The translations under genes were made by a program, and so were the position numbers. A stretch of 64,000 nucleotides of DNA from an uncultured Erythrobacter sp. (GTDB lineage Bacteria > Pseudomonadota > Alphaproteobacteria > Sphingomonadales > Sphingomonadaceae): the NCBI RefSeq assembly GCF_947497915.1, contig NZ_CANMIJ010000001.1, positions 1,733,611-1,797,610 on the forward strand, in the 5' to 3' direction. This document shows positions 8,235 through 18,243 of this stretch, in pieces; position 1 is the stretch's first letter; the number at the start of each line of letters is the position of its first letter. The notes under the pieces were generated by a model. It did no database searches. It saw only the letters and a program-made list of their open reading frames with translations, and was not told where the DNA came from.

Positions 8235-9175
8235 GCCAAGAACCTATAATCTTCGGCGATTGCGCCGCTGATCGCTGCATTGCGCGCCATGAAGTCGATC
8301 AGAAATTCGTGTAGCCCTTGCTCGAAAATTTCTTCAACCGTCAGATCGGTGATGTGCATATCGGCATCACGCATCAGCTCGTTGCAAGTACCCTCGGCCC
8401 CGTGCATCCGGGCGAGCGCGGCAAGGTTCGCGCGCTGCTCACTCCGGCAAAAGGCAAGGCTACGCGGGAAACGATCGTCCAACACCAGAAATTCGACAAT
8501 TCCGCGCGCATCAATCTGCCCTGCATTCAGCCACGTATAGGCGCGCGCGCCCGCGACTGATCGAAGCACCTGATCCCATTGCCCACTATCCAGACTTGAT
8601 CCGACATAGGAAAGGGAAGGCAGCAGCAGGAAGTATTTCATATCGAGAATGCGCGCGGTGCTTTCTGCACGTTCGATAAAGGTGCCGACACGGGCAAAGT
8701 GATACGCTTCGTTGCGCAGCATCGACCCTTCAAATGCGCCGTGAACCTGTGTGCCCGCACGGCGAATTGTGCTAACCACATCGCCAACCGCCCCTTGGCT
8801 GACAGGCCGCGACAACATCTGGTCAAGCTCCATCCAACTCGTGTTTACCGCTTCCCAAACGTCGCTGGAGATGTTGGTCCGCGCCAGCCGCGCATTGGTG
8901 CGCACCGCGCCGAACATCTCACGCACATTGGCGGGATTGGCTTTGTCGCGCAGGATGAAATTCCATGCTGACTGCCCGTCATAGCTATCATGTGTGGATT
9001 CGTAGAGCGCGCGCTGACCGCTGGTGGTGATGACCGATCGCCATTCCTCCTGAGCCGTTTGCACATCGCGAGTAAGCGCCATGCGAAGCCCGGCTTCGAG
9101 AAGGCGCGCAGTGTTCTCCGCCCGCTCAAGATAGCGGAACATCCAGAACAATCCGTTGGCAGTTCTACCCAGCAT
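8231..9175 (-). CDS. Alpha-E domain-containing protein
   Basis: This 314-residue, mostly alpha-helical protein starts MLGRTANGLFWMFRYLERAE, the diagnostic opening of the bacterial alpha-E family (formerly DUF403). No enzymatic motif is known for this family. It is almost always encoded next to a circularly permuted ATP-grasp protein and a transglutaminase, and the proposal in the literature is that these work together on peptide bond formation or turnover. Here it overlaps the ATP-grasp gene by one base (TGATG) and the transglutaminase gene by four. Confidence 0.9.
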   Translation of the reverse strand: MLGRTANGLFWMFRYLERAENTARLLEAGLRMALTRDVQTAQEEWRSVITTSGQRALYESTHDSYDGQSAWNFILRDKANPANVREMFGAVRTNARLARTNISSDVWEAVNTSWMELDQMLSRPVSQGAVGDVVSTIRRAGTQVHGAFEGSMLRNEAYHFARVGTFIERAESTARILDMKYFLLLPSLSYVGSSLDSGQWDQVLRSVAGARAYTWLNAGQIDARGIVEFLVLDDRFPRSLAFCRSEQRANLAALARMHGAEGTCNELMRDADMHITDLTVEEIFEQGLHEFLIDFMARNAAISGAIAEDYRFLA

Positions 9176-10614
9176 CAGTCTTTAAGCACCCACGTATCTT
9201 TTGTGCCGCCGCCTTGCGATGAATTCACGACAAGCGAACCCTCTTTCAGAGCGACACGGGTCAATCCGCCCGGTGTGATGTCGATACCGCTCGGCGATAC
9301 CAGCACATACGGACGCAGATCGACGTGGCGGGGCGCGAGACCCTTTTTCGTGAAAATCGGACAGGTCGACAGAGATAGCGTCGGCTGTGCAATGTAGTTT
9401 TCAGGGTTCGCTTCGAGCTTTTTGCGAAACTCTTTGATCTCTTTCTTGCTCGCCGTCGGGCCGATCAACATGCCGTATCCGCCCGAGCCATGAACTTCCT
9501 TCACCACCAGCTCGTCCAGATTATCGAGCACGTAGGCCAGACTGTCATCATCGGCGCAGCGCCATGTTTCGACATTGGGCAGCAGCGGTTTCTCGCCGGT
9601 ATAAAACTCGACGATTTCCGGCATGAAGGAATAGATCGCTTTGTCATCGCAAATGCCGGTGCCGGGAGCATTGGCAATTGTGATCCCGCCAGAACGATAC
9701 ACATCCATAATGCCGGGCACGCCGAGCATGCTGGACGGATCGAATGTCAGCGGGTCGATGAAATCATCGTCAACGCGGCGATAGACCACATCGAGCGGTT
9801 TGAAGCCGCTGGTCGTGCGCATCTGCACCAGACCATTGACGACGCGCAGGTCGCTGCCCTCGACAAGCTCCGCGCCCATCTGGTCTGCCAGAAAGGCATG
9901 CTCGTAATAGGCGGAGTTGTAGATGCCGGGCGTCAGCACCGCGACATTAGGCTTCTTACGGCCGCTTTCGGCAAAAGCTGGCGGTGCGCAGGCCGCAAGA
10001 GATCGCGCAAGTCGGCGCGGGTAATCAGAAACCGCCTCAACCGGAACCTGACTGAACAAGTCAGGGAACATTCCCATCATCGTTTCACGGTTTTCCAGCA
10101 TATACGATACGCCCGACGGGGTGCGGGCATTGTCTTCGAGCACGAACCATTCATTCGGGCCCGTTCGGACAAGGTCGATCCCGACAATATGGGTGTAAAT
10201 CCCACCCGGCGGCGTAAAGCCAACCATGTTGGCAAGCCACGCCTCGTTTTGCCGGAACAGCCGTTCTGGTACGCGGCCTGCGCGGATGATCTCTTGGCGG
10301 TGATAGAGGTCGTAAAGGAAGCTGTTGAGCGCCCTCACGCGTTGCTCAATCCCGCGGGTAAGCTTGCGCCATTCCGGTGCGGTGATGACGCGCGGCACCA
10401 TGTCGAAAGGAATCAGGCGTTCTTCGGCCTCGTCCTCGCCGTAAACATTGAAAGTGATGCCGGTCTTACGGAAACTGTCATCGGCATCCGCGTTTTTGCG
10501 CTGGAGCCATTTGTTGTCTTGCTCATCATACCATGCGCAATAATCGGTGTAAGCCGGACGGGTCGCGCCCTGTCCGTCAAACATTTCGTCAAACTTGTCG
10601 GAAGTGCCGACCAT
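9175..10614 (-). CDS. Circularly permuted ATP-grasp type 2 protein
   Basis: The 479-residue product shows the family signatures NARTPSGVSYMLENRE (about residues 162-177), YRRVDDDFIDPLTF and ITIANAPGTGICDDKAIYSF, and a C-terminal half with VVKEVHGSGGYGMLIGP that holds the ATP-grasp binding residues. Members are predicted ATP-dependent ligases joining a carboxylate to an amine, possibly making a peptide. It is the first gene of the four-gene minus-strand operon that ends with Anbu. A GGGGGA ribosome binding site stands just upstream of ATG 10614. Confidence 0.9.
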   Translation of the reverse strand: MVGTSDKFDEMFDGQGATRPAYTDYCAWYDEQDNKWLQRKNADADDSFRKTGITFNVYGEDEAEERLIPFDMVPRVITAPEWRKLTRGIEQRVRALNSFLYDLYHRQEIIRAGRVPERLFRQNEAWLANMVGFTPPGGIYTHIVGIDLVRTGPNEWFVLEDNARTPSGVSYMLENRETMMGMFPDLFSQVPVEAVSDYPRRLARSLAACAPPAFAESGRKKPNVAVLTPGIYNSAYYEHAFLADQMGAELVEGSDLRVVNGLVQMRTTSGFKPLDVVYRRVDDDFIDPLTFDPSSMLGVPGIMDVYRSGGITIANAPGTGICDDKAIYSFMPEIVEFYTGEKPLLPNVETWRCADDDSLAYVLDNLDELVVKEVHGSGGYGMLIGPTASKKEIKEFRKKLEANPENYIAQPTLSLSTCPIFTKKGLAPRHVDLRPYVLVSPSGIDITPGGLTRVALKEGSLVVNSSQGGGTKDTWVLKD

Positions 10615-10692
10615 TGATCCCCCAGTTTAAAAAGCGTGCGCGGTTGAGCCTAGGGCCTGCTGCGCGAATTGAAAGCTTATCAAACCAAGTAT

Positions 10693-11436
10693 TCAGGGCC
10701 GTTCAAGTTCCGAAAGAACCGCATGAATCGCCTCCGGGGCATAAGAAAAACCCATATGCGTGCAATCAACGTGGCATTCACGATCACGCTCATGCGCTTC
10801 GCCGCGTGCGCAATTTGGCGCGATAACGCCGTCACGCGCGCTCCACAGCGCCACTGTCTCCACCGGAGGTTTCGTCCCCGCGCGATGCTCCACCGGCGGT
10901 TCATCGACACGGTGACCGGCAACGAATTGATACAGCCGCCACGCATTGTTGGCGCGCGGATCACCGGAAAAAGGCGATCCCATTGTGATCACTTTGGACA
11001 CGGCATCGGGCCTCCGATGCGCCAATTCACGCGCAAACATTCCGCCTAGGCTCCAACCGAGCAAGACCGGCTTGGCCTGATACCGATCGCGCACGTCGAT
11101 CAGTCTCTGCTCCAATGCCTCAACCCGCTGAGGCGTTGGCCCGGAATTCAGCCCCATCTTCCAGTTTTTCGCCTTGTGACCTGCGCGTTCAAGCTGCTGC
11201 GAAAGATACTGCATGGTGCGCGGAGTGGCGACGAACCCGGGTAGCATCACAACGATTTGCGGCTTCGCCGACTGTTCAACCAGCGGCGCTGCACGAACTC
11301 GCACAGATATTGGCGAGAACGGATACGTCGCCTCGCCAATCATATGCCGAAGGCCCGGACGCGCGGGCGCCGGGCCTTCTGTCTTTTGCAGGGCAAGCCG
11401 TAAACGCTCGCGCAAGGTGATATCAGATTCCGTCAT
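10693..11436 (-). CDS. Alpha/beta hydrolase
   Basis: This protein of about 247 residues has an alpha/beta hydrolase core: VVMLPGFVATPRTMQYLSQ provides the oxyanion region, GWSLGGMFA is the nucleophile elbow, and CTHMGFSYAPEAI near the end probably carries the catalytic His. It is likely an esterase or lipase-like enzyme of unknown substrate. The start is not certain: ATG 11436 is chosen, but a GTG eight codons earlier at 11460 is in frame and neither has a strong ribosome binding site. It follows the start of the Anbu operon by about 80 bases in the same direction, but upstream of it in transcription. Confidence 0.78.
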   Translation of the reverse strand: MTESDITLRERLRLALQKTEGPAPARPGLRHMIGEATYPFSPISVRVRAAPLVEQSAKPQIVVMLPGFVATPRTMQYLSQQLERAGHKAKNWKMGLNSGPTPQRVEALEQRLIDVRDRYQAKPVLLGWSLGGMFARELAHRRPDAVSKVITMGSPFSGDPRANNAWRLYQFVAGHRVDEPPVEHRAGTKPPVETVALWSARDGVIAPNCARGEAHERDRECHVDCTHMGFSYAPEAIHAVLSELERP

Positions 11437-11478
11437 CGCGTCACGCGATAGCACATCCACCTAAAAGCGGAGTGAAAA

Positions 11479-12021
11479 TCACTTGTCGCAGTCACCAATG
11501 CGTGTCTGTTGAACACGCATTTCGATGCTGGCTTCATCCATCCCTGGGATCATACCCTGTGATGTCATCGTAAGGTCAGATTCTGTTGGAGTGACGGTGC
11601 CAGACATCGCCATTTTCATCGCACCCGATCCATCCGGCGCGTCGCATGACATCGCCATGTCCATATTGCTGCCATCGATCACGTATTTTTCCATGGTGCA
11701 GCCATCTTCTTCCTGATCGGGGCGCTGGCCAAAACCTTCATCTGCCATTTCGGGGGTCAGGCAGAACTCCATGCTGTTGGTCATGCTGTTGCCCATCATG
11801 TCGATCATTTCCTGCGGCAGGCCATCGGCTTTCACGAACGTCGTTTGAACCTTGTACTTACCAGCAAGCGGTTTGATCTCATCGCCAGCTGCATCGGTAA
11901 GCGCGGCTGCTTCGTCTGCCGAAACAACGCCATCGCCGTCCGTGTCTGCATCTCCGCCCGGGCTGCCACAAGCCGCCAGAGTAAGCGCCGAAGCGGTGAT
12001 CAAAACTGTCTGAATACGCAT
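11479..12021 (-). CDS. DUF3617-like lipoprotein with an EF-hand loop
   Basis: This 180-residue protein starts with a lipoprotein signal (lipobox LAAC at residues 15-18). It then has a canonical 12-residue EF-hand loop [12 protein letters not shown] at residues 26-37, suggesting Ca2+ binding. The remainder has paired cysteines ([30 protein letters not shown]) and the beta-strand pattern of DUF3617 proteins. Its function is unknown; it is probably anchored on the periplasmic side. The start at 12021 has a clear GGAGGG site, so an upstream in-frame ATG at 12063 was not used. Confidence 0.78.
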   Translation of the reverse strand: MRIQTVLITASALTLAACGSPGGDADTDGDGVVSADEAAALTDAAGDEIKPLAGKYKVQTTFVKADGLPQEMIDMMGNSMTNSMEFCLTPEMADEGFGQRPDQEEDGCTMEKYVIDGSNMDMAMSCDAPDGSGAMKMAMSGTVTPTESDLTMTSQGMIPGMDEASIEMRVQQTRIGDCDK

Positions 12022-12105
12022 AAAAATTCCCTCCAATGTCTTTGCCCCTTGTTGAAGGGTCACGAACGCTTGAGCAAGCCTTCATATGTCCCCATATGGT
12101 TTGGT

Positions 12106-14301
12106 ATGGCCGAATTGATCATCAGACGCGGGCTGGAAGAGCCGGACACCAGCGACGACTTCACCCCGCACCGCCCTGCCCGCCCTGAAAAGAGCATGCC
12201 GGGCAAGAAATTCGAGCTTGTCTCTGACTATGAGCCTGCCGGCGATCAGCCTACGGCTATCAAAGAACTGGTCGAAGGCACGCTTGCAGGCGAGCAGACA
12301 CAGACGCTGTTGGGTGTCACGGGTTCGGGCAAGACCTTCACCATGGCCAAGGTGATTGAGACGCTGCAGCGCCCTGCTCTGATTCTTGCGCCGAACAAGA
12401 TTCTCGCTGCGCAGCTTTATGGGGAGTTCAAAAGCTTCTTCCCCAACAACGCCGTCGAGTATTTCGTCAGCTATTACGACTATTACCAACCCGAAGCCTA
12501 CGTCCCGCGCTCTGATACTTATATCGAGAAAGAGTCGAGCGTGAACGAGGCGATTGACCGGATGCGTCACTCGGCCACGCGGTCTTTGCTGGAGCGTGAT
12601 GACGTGATCATCGTTGCCTCCGTCTCGTGCCTATACGGTATCGGGTCGGTTGAGACGTACTCCGCGATGATTTTCGACATCAAGAAAGACGACACGGTCG
12701 ATCAGCGCGAACTGATCCGAAAGCTCGTCGCGCTGCAATATAAGCGCAACGATGCGGCGTTCCAACGCGGCACTTTCCGCGTGCGGGGCGACAATCTTGA
12801 GATATTCCCCAGCCATTACGAAGACATGGCTTGGCGCATCAGTTTCTTCGGTGACGACATCGAAGAGATCAACGAATTCGACCCGCTGACCGGCGAAAAA
12901 GGCGCGTCTCTGGAAACCGTCCGTGTCTACGCCAACAGCCACTATGTCACCCCCGGCCCGACGATGAAACAGGCGGCCGAGGCGATTAAATTTGAGCTCG
13001 CAGAACGGCTAAAGGAGCTTGAGGCGGAAGGGCAATTGCTCGAGCATCAGCGGCTGGAACAGCGAACCCATTTCGATCTGGAAATGATCGCGGCAACCGG
13101 CAGCTGCGCGGGGATCGAGAACTATTCCCGTTTCCTAACGGGCCGCCTTCCTGGCGAGCCGCCGCCCACGCTTTTTGAATATCTGCCCGAAAACGCGATG
13201 TTATTTGTCGATGAAAGCCACCAGACCGTTCCGCAGATCGGGGCGATGTCGAAAGGCGATCACCGCCGCAAAATCACGCTCGCCGAACACGGTTTTCGCC
13301 TGCCATCCTGCATCGATAACCGGCCGCTGCGGTTTAACGAATGGGACGCAATGCGCCCGCAAACCTTCGCCGTATCCGCCACCCCGGGCAACTGGGAGAT
13401 GGAGCAAACCGGGGGCGTCTTTGCCGAGCAGGTCATCCGGCCAACCGGCCTAATCGATCCACCGGTCGAAATCCGCCCGGTTGAGGATCAGGTGCAGGAT
13501 TGCATTCAGGAATGCCTTGCGACCGCCCAAAAGGGCTACCGCACCCTTGTCACCACCCTGACCAAGCGGATGGCCGAAGATCTGACCGAATTTATGCACG
13601 AGGCCGGCGTGCGCGTTCGCTACATGCACTCCGATGTTGAAACGCTGGAACGGATCGAGCTGATCCGCGATCTGCGCATGGGCGTGTACGATGTGCTGAT
13701 CGGGATTAACCTGCTGCGTGAAGGCCTAGACATACCCGAATGCGGGCTGGTCGCGATCTTGGACGCGGACAAGGAAGGCTTTCTGCGTTCGGAAACATCG
13801 CTTGTCCAAACGATTGGCCGTGCGGCGCGCAACGTGGATGGCAAAGTCATTCTTTATGCCGATCGGATCACCGGCAGCATGGAACGCGCCATGGCCGAGA
13901 CCGATCGCCGCCGCGAAAAGCAAAAGGCTTACAACGAAGAACACGGCATCACGCCAACGACGATCAAACGCGACATCGCCGACATCGTGGCCCACACCGC
14001 CAGCCAAGACGGCGTCGTCGTCGATACCGGCGATGATGAGGTCAACAATATGGTTGGCCACAATCTGCGCAGCTACATCGAAGACCTCGAAAAACGCATG
14101 CGCGATGCAGCAGCGAACCTCGAATTCGAGGAAGCCGGACGCCTACGCGACGAAATCCGCCGCCTTGAAAATGACGAGCTGGGCCTGCCTGACGCTGAGA
14201 AGAAAGCGCCCAAAGTCGGGCGTTCGGATGCAGGTCGCCCGGGCACGCGGAAGACAAAGTACGGCAAGAAGCGGACGAAATTTATGGGCGGGAAGCCGTG
14301 A
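12106..14301 (+). CDS. uvrB: Excinuclease ABC subunit B
   Basis: This is the UvrB helicase-like damage-verification subunit of nucleotide excision repair, about 731 residues. Visible are the Walker A segment [14 protein letters not shown], the beta-hairpin region [20 protein letters not shown], the DEAD-box variant LFVDESHQT, the helicase motif [20 protein letters not shown] and QTIGRAARN, and a C-terminal UVR motif ([20 protein letters not shown]) that contacts UvrC. The start is placed at ATG 12106 (MAELIIRRG); an open frame extending to 11845 overlaps the opposite gene and lacks conserved residues. The length is normal for alphaproteobacteria. Confidence 0.95.
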   Translation: MAELIIRRGLEEPDTSDDFTPHRPARPEKSMPGKKFELVSDYEPAGDQPTAIKELVEGTLAGEQTQTLLGVTGSGKTFTMAKVIETLQRPALILAPNKILAAQLYGEFKSFFPNNAVEYFVSYYDYYQPEAYVPRSDTYIEKESSVNEAIDRMRHSATRSLLERDDVIIVASVSCLYGIGSVETYSAMIFDIKKDDTVDQRELIRKLVALQYKRNDAAFQRGTFRVRGDNLEIFPSHYEDMAWRISFFGDDIEEINEFDPLTGEKGASLETVRVYANSHYVTPGPTMKQAAEAIKFELAERLKELEAEGQLLEHQRLEQRTHFDLEMIAATGSCAGIENYSRFLTGRLPGEPPPTLFEYLPENAMLFVDESHQTVPQIGAMSKGDHRRKITLAEHGFRLPSCIDNRPLRFNEWDAMRPQTFAVSATPGNWEMEQTGGVFAEQVIRPTGLIDPPVEIRPVEDQVQDCIQECLATAQKGYRTLVTTLTKRMAEDLTEFMHEAGVRVRYMHSDVETLERIELIRDLRMGVYDVLIGINLLREGLDIPECGLVAILDADKEGFLRSETSLVQTIGRAARNVDGKVILYADRITGSMERAMAETDRRREKQKAYNEEHGITPTTIKRDIADIVAHTASQDGVVVDTGDDEVNNMVGHNLRSYIEDLEKRMRDAAANLEFEEAGRLRDEIRRLENDELGLPDAEKKAPKVGRSDAGRPGTRKTKYGKKRTKFMGGKP

Positions 14302-14897
14302 AGAAAATCCGATTCATTCCTCTAACTATCCCTGCCTTGTTCATCGCCGCCTGCAAGCCCCCCCCTACAGATGCGGGACTTGATCGCGATATGCCTATGA
14401 GCGAGCCAACCTTTGCCTCTGACCCGCTACCTTCGCCCGATACCGAAGGCGCAGTTTGGGCCCCTTCTACCGAGGCGAACCGCATCATTTACGGCATTCC
14501 GGGTGAGCCCGCTTTGATGGCGCTCGCTTGTATTGAGCGTGACGGGCAATCGGAGATTTTGCGTATCACGCGGATTAGCCCTGCCGACGAAGGCGCAGGG
14601 GCGCTGCTCGCGTTGATAGGCAATGGCGCGATTGGCCGGATTGAAGTTGATGCAACCAAACAAGGCAGAGGCTTCGTGTGGCAAGGCGAGCTTCCCGCAG
14701 CCGATGCCAAGTGGGAACCACTCAATGGTCCGCGTCAGGCAACGGTTACTGTCCCCGGCGCCGGAATGGTCACGCTCAACGCCAGCCGCCTTCCTGAAGA
14801 ATTGCTCAATACATGCCGCGGCATTCCGCCTGTAGTCGAAGAGGCTGAGGCTGAGGAGCGTGATGCTGCGGAGCCAGCCTCAGCGCCCATTCCCTGA
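14298..14897 (+). CDS. Hypothetical lipoprotein
   Basis: The 199-residue product starts at a GTG that overlaps the uvrB stop by four bases (GTGA), so it is probably translated with uvrB. It has a lipoprotein signal, [15 protein letters not shown] followed by the lipobox IAAC. The mature part has no motif I recognise; it contains an acidic Ala/Glu-rich C-terminal tail. Its last 18 bases overlap the 3' end of the opposite DsbD-like gene. Function unknown. Confidence 0.7.
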   Translation: MKKIRFIPLTIPALFIAACKPPPTDAGLDRDMPMSEPTFASDPLPSPDTEGAVWAPSTEANRIIYGIPGEPALMALACIERDGQSEILRITRISPADEGAGALLALIGNGAIGRIEVDATKQGRGFVWQGELPAADAKWEPLNGPRQATVTVPGAGMVTLNASRLPEELLNTCRGIPPVVEEAEAEERDAAEPASAPIP

Positions 14898-16937
14898 GGC
14901 ATATTCTTCGAGCAGATCAGGCGCAAGCACCTGCGGCAACTGCTCCGGTTCTGCGCCGGGTTCGTACCAGAGATAGAGCGGCACTCCCGCTGCGCCCCGT
15001 TCGGTCAGGAACATCGTGATTTCCTCGTCGCGCACGGTCCAATCACCGACTATGGTGATGACACCAGCCTCTTCAAACGCCTCGCGCACACTCTCACGCT
15101 CAATCGCAATGCTCTCATTCACTTTGCAAGTGACGCACCAATCGGCGGTGAACCACAGGAACACCGGCTTTCCGGACGCGCGCGCCTCGGCCAGAGCCTC
15201 ACGGCTAAAGGCGGCGGGTTCATGGATCGATTGCGATGGCTGCGCGCTTGGCGTTTCGTAGCTGTATGGCAGCGCAAACGCGCCGAAGATCACGAATGGA
15301 GCGGCGACAAGGCCAAATGCTGGCCACGCCATCTTACCAGCCGCTTGCAAGCGGCCAACCACAGCCAGCGCAAGCACAATCCCGAACAGCATCACGAGCG
15401 CGAACATCGCAAATCCGCGCCCACCAAGCTGCACGGTGAGCCAGATCAAAGCGAGCGCCGTTAGCCCCATCGGGATCGCCATCACCTTGCGGAAAGTCTC
15501 CATCCACGCGCCGGGTTTGGGCAGGCGATTGCGCAGGGCTGGCACAAATCCGATCAACAGGAACGGGAGCGCAAGGCCGAGGCCGAGCATCGCAAAAAGC
15601 AGCAGTGCGAGCGGTGTCGGTAGCAGCAATGCTGCGCCCAATGCCGCCGCCATAAACGGCCCTGTGCAAGGCGTCGCGGCGAATGCGGCGAGCAGGCCGG
15701 TGGCAAACGCGCCGGCAGGCTTTCCGCCTTGTGTGAAGGACAGCGAAGGAAGCTCAAACAGTCCCGCGAAATTGACGGTTATGATACTCGCCAACACCAG
15801 CAGAACGATCACCACGCCGGGGCTTTGCAGTTGGAACGCCCAGCCGACCTGTTCACCCGCCGCGCGCAGAGCCAACATCAAAGCGCCTAGCCCTACACAG
15901 GCCAGCACAACACCTGCGGTGTAGGCGAGACCTTCGCTGCGGGCTTTGGTCTCGCTTTCACCGGCGCGGGCGAGAGAAAGCGCCTTGAGGCTGAGGATCG
16001 GGAACACGCATGGCATAATATTGAGCAGCAATCCGCCCACCAATGCGCCTAGGATCAATGTCCAAAGCGGAGGGGTGTCGGCTCCAATCGGCCCGGCAAT
16101 CTTGATGGCAAGCTGCGGGACGCTGCCCTTGCCGCCTACAAACCGAACCCCTGCGCCATCACCGAAAGCAAGGATACCGGACAGCGCGGTCGCCTCCCCC
16201 GTGCCATATTCATCCAGCGGGATTTCCGCGACCAGCATATCGCCTTCGCGCATGAAGGTTTGCACTGCTGCGTAATCGACCAGCCGCTCATTCTCGATGA
16301 AAACGTGCGGCGCTGGCAAGTTCACAGATGCAGGCAGAGGTATAGCAATTCGCGCTGCCGTGCCTGTGATCTCGAACCCCTCCTGAGCGCTAAGCAGCGG
16401 CGCGACCTCGGCCTGCCAGCGGGCGAAATCGCCGCCTTGCCCCGCCGTCAGGACTGCATCCTGCGGGACGCACACACGGTCTGTGCAGGCGAGATATTCA
16501 ACATGACCTGCAAAGTCGGGAACGCCGGAAATATTCGCATCGGCAGGCACATTGACCGGCACCAGCACGGCATATTCGCCTTCGTAAATGTGGTTCATCA
16601 ACCCGCTGATGAGCAGCGTCTTGGGCACCGGATACAGCGCCTCTCCCATTGTCCAGCCATCGGGCAAAGCGAGCCGGAGCATCATGCCCTGCCCAGCATC
16701 GCCGGGGTTCGACCAATAACCATGCCATTCGGGCGCGCTGGGTGTGAATTTCAGCGCAAGCATCCATTGCTCGCCCGCCACCGGCATGCCGTCCGCCCTC
16801 AACTCCACCGCGATATTGTCATCACCGTAACGCGCTTCGGTCGGGATTTCCTGCGCCGAAGCGGGCGCAATCGCCGCCAGCATTGCGGCGCACGCAATAA
16901 GCCATGCAACGAATTGATGCATGCGGTGTGGGAACAT
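14880..16937 (-). CDS. DsbD-like protein-disulfide reductase
   Basis: This exported and membrane-bound protein of about 685 residues has three parts. First come a signal peptide (MHQFVAWLIACAAMLAAIAP, cleaved near ASA-QE) and an N-terminal immunoglobulin-like DsbD domain with CTDRVCVP. A central eight-helix CcdA-type domain follows with NIMPCVFPILSLK and ATPCTGPFMAAA. The C-terminal thioredoxin domain carries ADWCVTC. Together they move electrons from cytoplasmic thioredoxin to periplasmic disulfides, as in DsbD/ScsB. ATG 16937 was chosen, with 16922 also possible; a longer frame to 17255 runs antisense through the next gene and is rejected. Confidence 0.9.
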   Translation of the reverse strand: MFPHRMHQFVAWLIACAAMLAAIAPASAQEIPTEARYGDDNIAVELRADGMPVAGEQWMLALKFTPSAPEWHGYWSNPGDAGQGMMLRLALPDGWTMGEALYPVPKTLLISGLMNHIYEGEYAVLVPVNVPADANISGVPDFAGHVEYLACTDRVCVPQDAVLTAGQGGDFARWQAEVAPLLSAQEGFEITGTAARIAIPLPASVNLPAPHVFIENERLVDYAAVQTFMREGDMLVAEIPLDEYGTGEATALSGILAFGDGAGVRFVGGKGSVPQLAIKIAGPIGADTPPLWTLILGALVGGLLLNIMPCVFPILSLKALSLARAGESETKARSEGLAYTAGVVLACVGLGALMLALRAAGEQVGWAFQLQSPGVVIVLLVLASIITVNFAGLFELPSLSFTQGGKPAGAFATGLLAAFAATPCTGPFMAAALGAALLLPTPLALLLFAMLGLGLALPFLLIGFVPALRNRLPKPGAWMETFRKVMAIPMGLTALALIWLTVQLGGRGFAMFALVMLFGIVLALAVVGRLQAAGKMAWPAFGLVAAPFVIFGAFALPYSYETPSAQPSQSIHEPAAFSREALAEARASGKPVFLWFTADWCVTCKVNESIAIERESVREAFEEAGVITIVGDWTVRDEEITMFLTERGAAGVPLYLWYEPGAEPEQLPQVLAPDLLEEYASGNGR

Positions 16938-17016
16938 TCTTGCCTCGGACACACTCGACCCTCTAGGCACTCCGCATAACATTCGCAATTGGCGCGAACG
17001 AGAGAGACTTTTGACT

Positions 17017-18243
17017 ATGAGCAATTCACGCGATCTTCTGATCCTTGGCGGCGGGCTTGTCGGCATGACTTTGGCATTGGCGGCGGCGAAGCAAGGCCTC
17101 ACCAGCCACGTGATTGACCGCGCTGATCCGGCGGAATTGACCGCAGAGGGTTTTGACGACCGTGCCACTGCGATCTCGACCGCAAGTTGGCACCTCTTCA
17201 CCAATATCGGCATTGTCGAGGGTCTTGAAGAGTTTGCCTGCGACATCGCCAGCATCGCGGTAACCGATCAGAACCTGCCCGGACGGCTCGATTTCACACC
17301 TGAGCCAGGTGAAGGCACATTGGGCCGCATGTTCCCAAACCGCCGTCTGCGCCTCGCCATGTTCGAAGCCGCCGCTGCAGAGCCTTTGATCAATTGGGTT
17401 TCCAAAGCCGAAGTGATCGAACGTCAGCGCAGCGAATTTGGCGCGGCGGCGATTGTCTCTATCGAAGGCGGTAAGCCGCAAAAATTGATGGGCCGGTTGA
17501 TGGTCGGCGCGGAAGGGCGCGGGTCACCCACACGCGACGGCGCAGGGATCACCATCGCCAAATGGGATTACAAACACCGCGCGATTATCGCGGGCCTCAC
17601 CCATTCCAAACCGCACGGCAACGTCGCGTGGGAGATTTTCTATCCCGCCGGGCCATTTGCGCTGCTGCCGATGAATGATGATGCAGACGGAACGCACCGC
17701 TCCTCGCTGGTCTGGACCGTTTCCGAAGAAGACGGAAAAGCCGTCACCAAACTGGGCGACCGTGCTTTTCTGGCCGAGGTGCAGAAACGGATGGGCGATG
17801 TGCTGGGTGATGTTACCAGCGTCGGGGCGCGGTCAAGCTGGCCGCTCGGCTTTCACCACACTGCGAAAATCACAGGAGAACGCCTCGCGCTGATCGGGGA
17901 TGCGGCGCACGGTATTCATCCGATTGCTGGCCAAGGCCTTAATCTCGGCCTGCGCGATGCCGCCGCTTTGGTTGAAGTGCTAACAGACGGCGCGCGGATC
18001 GGCCTTGATCCCGGTGATGCGCAGCTTCTCACCCGCTATGAAAACTGGCGCGGGCTCGACAGCTTTATGGTGGCATTGGCCACGGACGGGCTGACGCGTC
18101 TGTTCGGTGTGCCCGGTAAAACTGCTTCCGCTGTGCGGCGTTTGGGTATGGGCGCGGTGCAGCGCACTGACCTGCTCAAAACGTTCTTTATGGACGAAGC
18201 GCGCGGCGTATCTGGCGATCTGCCAGATCTGCTAAAGGCTTAA
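17017..18243 (+). CDS. UbiH/UbiF/COQ6-family FAD monooxygenase
   Basis: This 408-residue flavoprotein has the N-terminal FAD site LGGGLVGMTLALAAAKQGL, the middle EGRGSPTR, and the C-terminal FAD signature GDAAHGIHPIAGQGLNLGLRD, which together are diagnostic of the UbiH/COQ6 hydroxylases of ubiquinone biosynthesis. Which ring carbon it hydroxylates cannot be told from sequence. The start is ATG 17017; the gene is divergent from the DsbD-like gene. Its stop overlaps by four bases the 3' end of the opposite mitofilin-like gene. Confidence 0.88.
   Translation: MSNSRDLLILGGGLVGMTLALAAAKQGLTSHVIDRADPAELTAEGFDDRATAISTASWHLFTNIGIVEGLEEFACDIASIAVTDQNLPGRLDFTPEPGEGTLGRMFPNRRLRLAMFEAAAAEPLINWVSKAEVIERQRSEFGAAAIVSIEGGKPQKLMGRLMVGAEGRGSPTRDGAGITIAKWDYKHRAIIAGLTHSKPHGNVAWEIFYPAGPFALLPMNDDADGTHRSSLVWTVSEEDGKAVTKLGDRAFLAEVQKRMGDVLGDVTSVGARSSWPLGFHHTAKITGERLALIGDAAHGIHPIAGQGLNLGLRDAAALVEVLTDGARIGLDPGDAQLLTRYENWRGLDSFMVALATDGLTRLFGVPGKTASAVRRLGMGAVQRTDLLKTFFMDEARGVSGDLPDLLKA

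Noticed and set aside
9490-10617. 375-codon plus-strand frame
   Set aside because: It is the antisense shadow of the ATP-grasp gene, whose family motifs are unambiguous on the minus strand.
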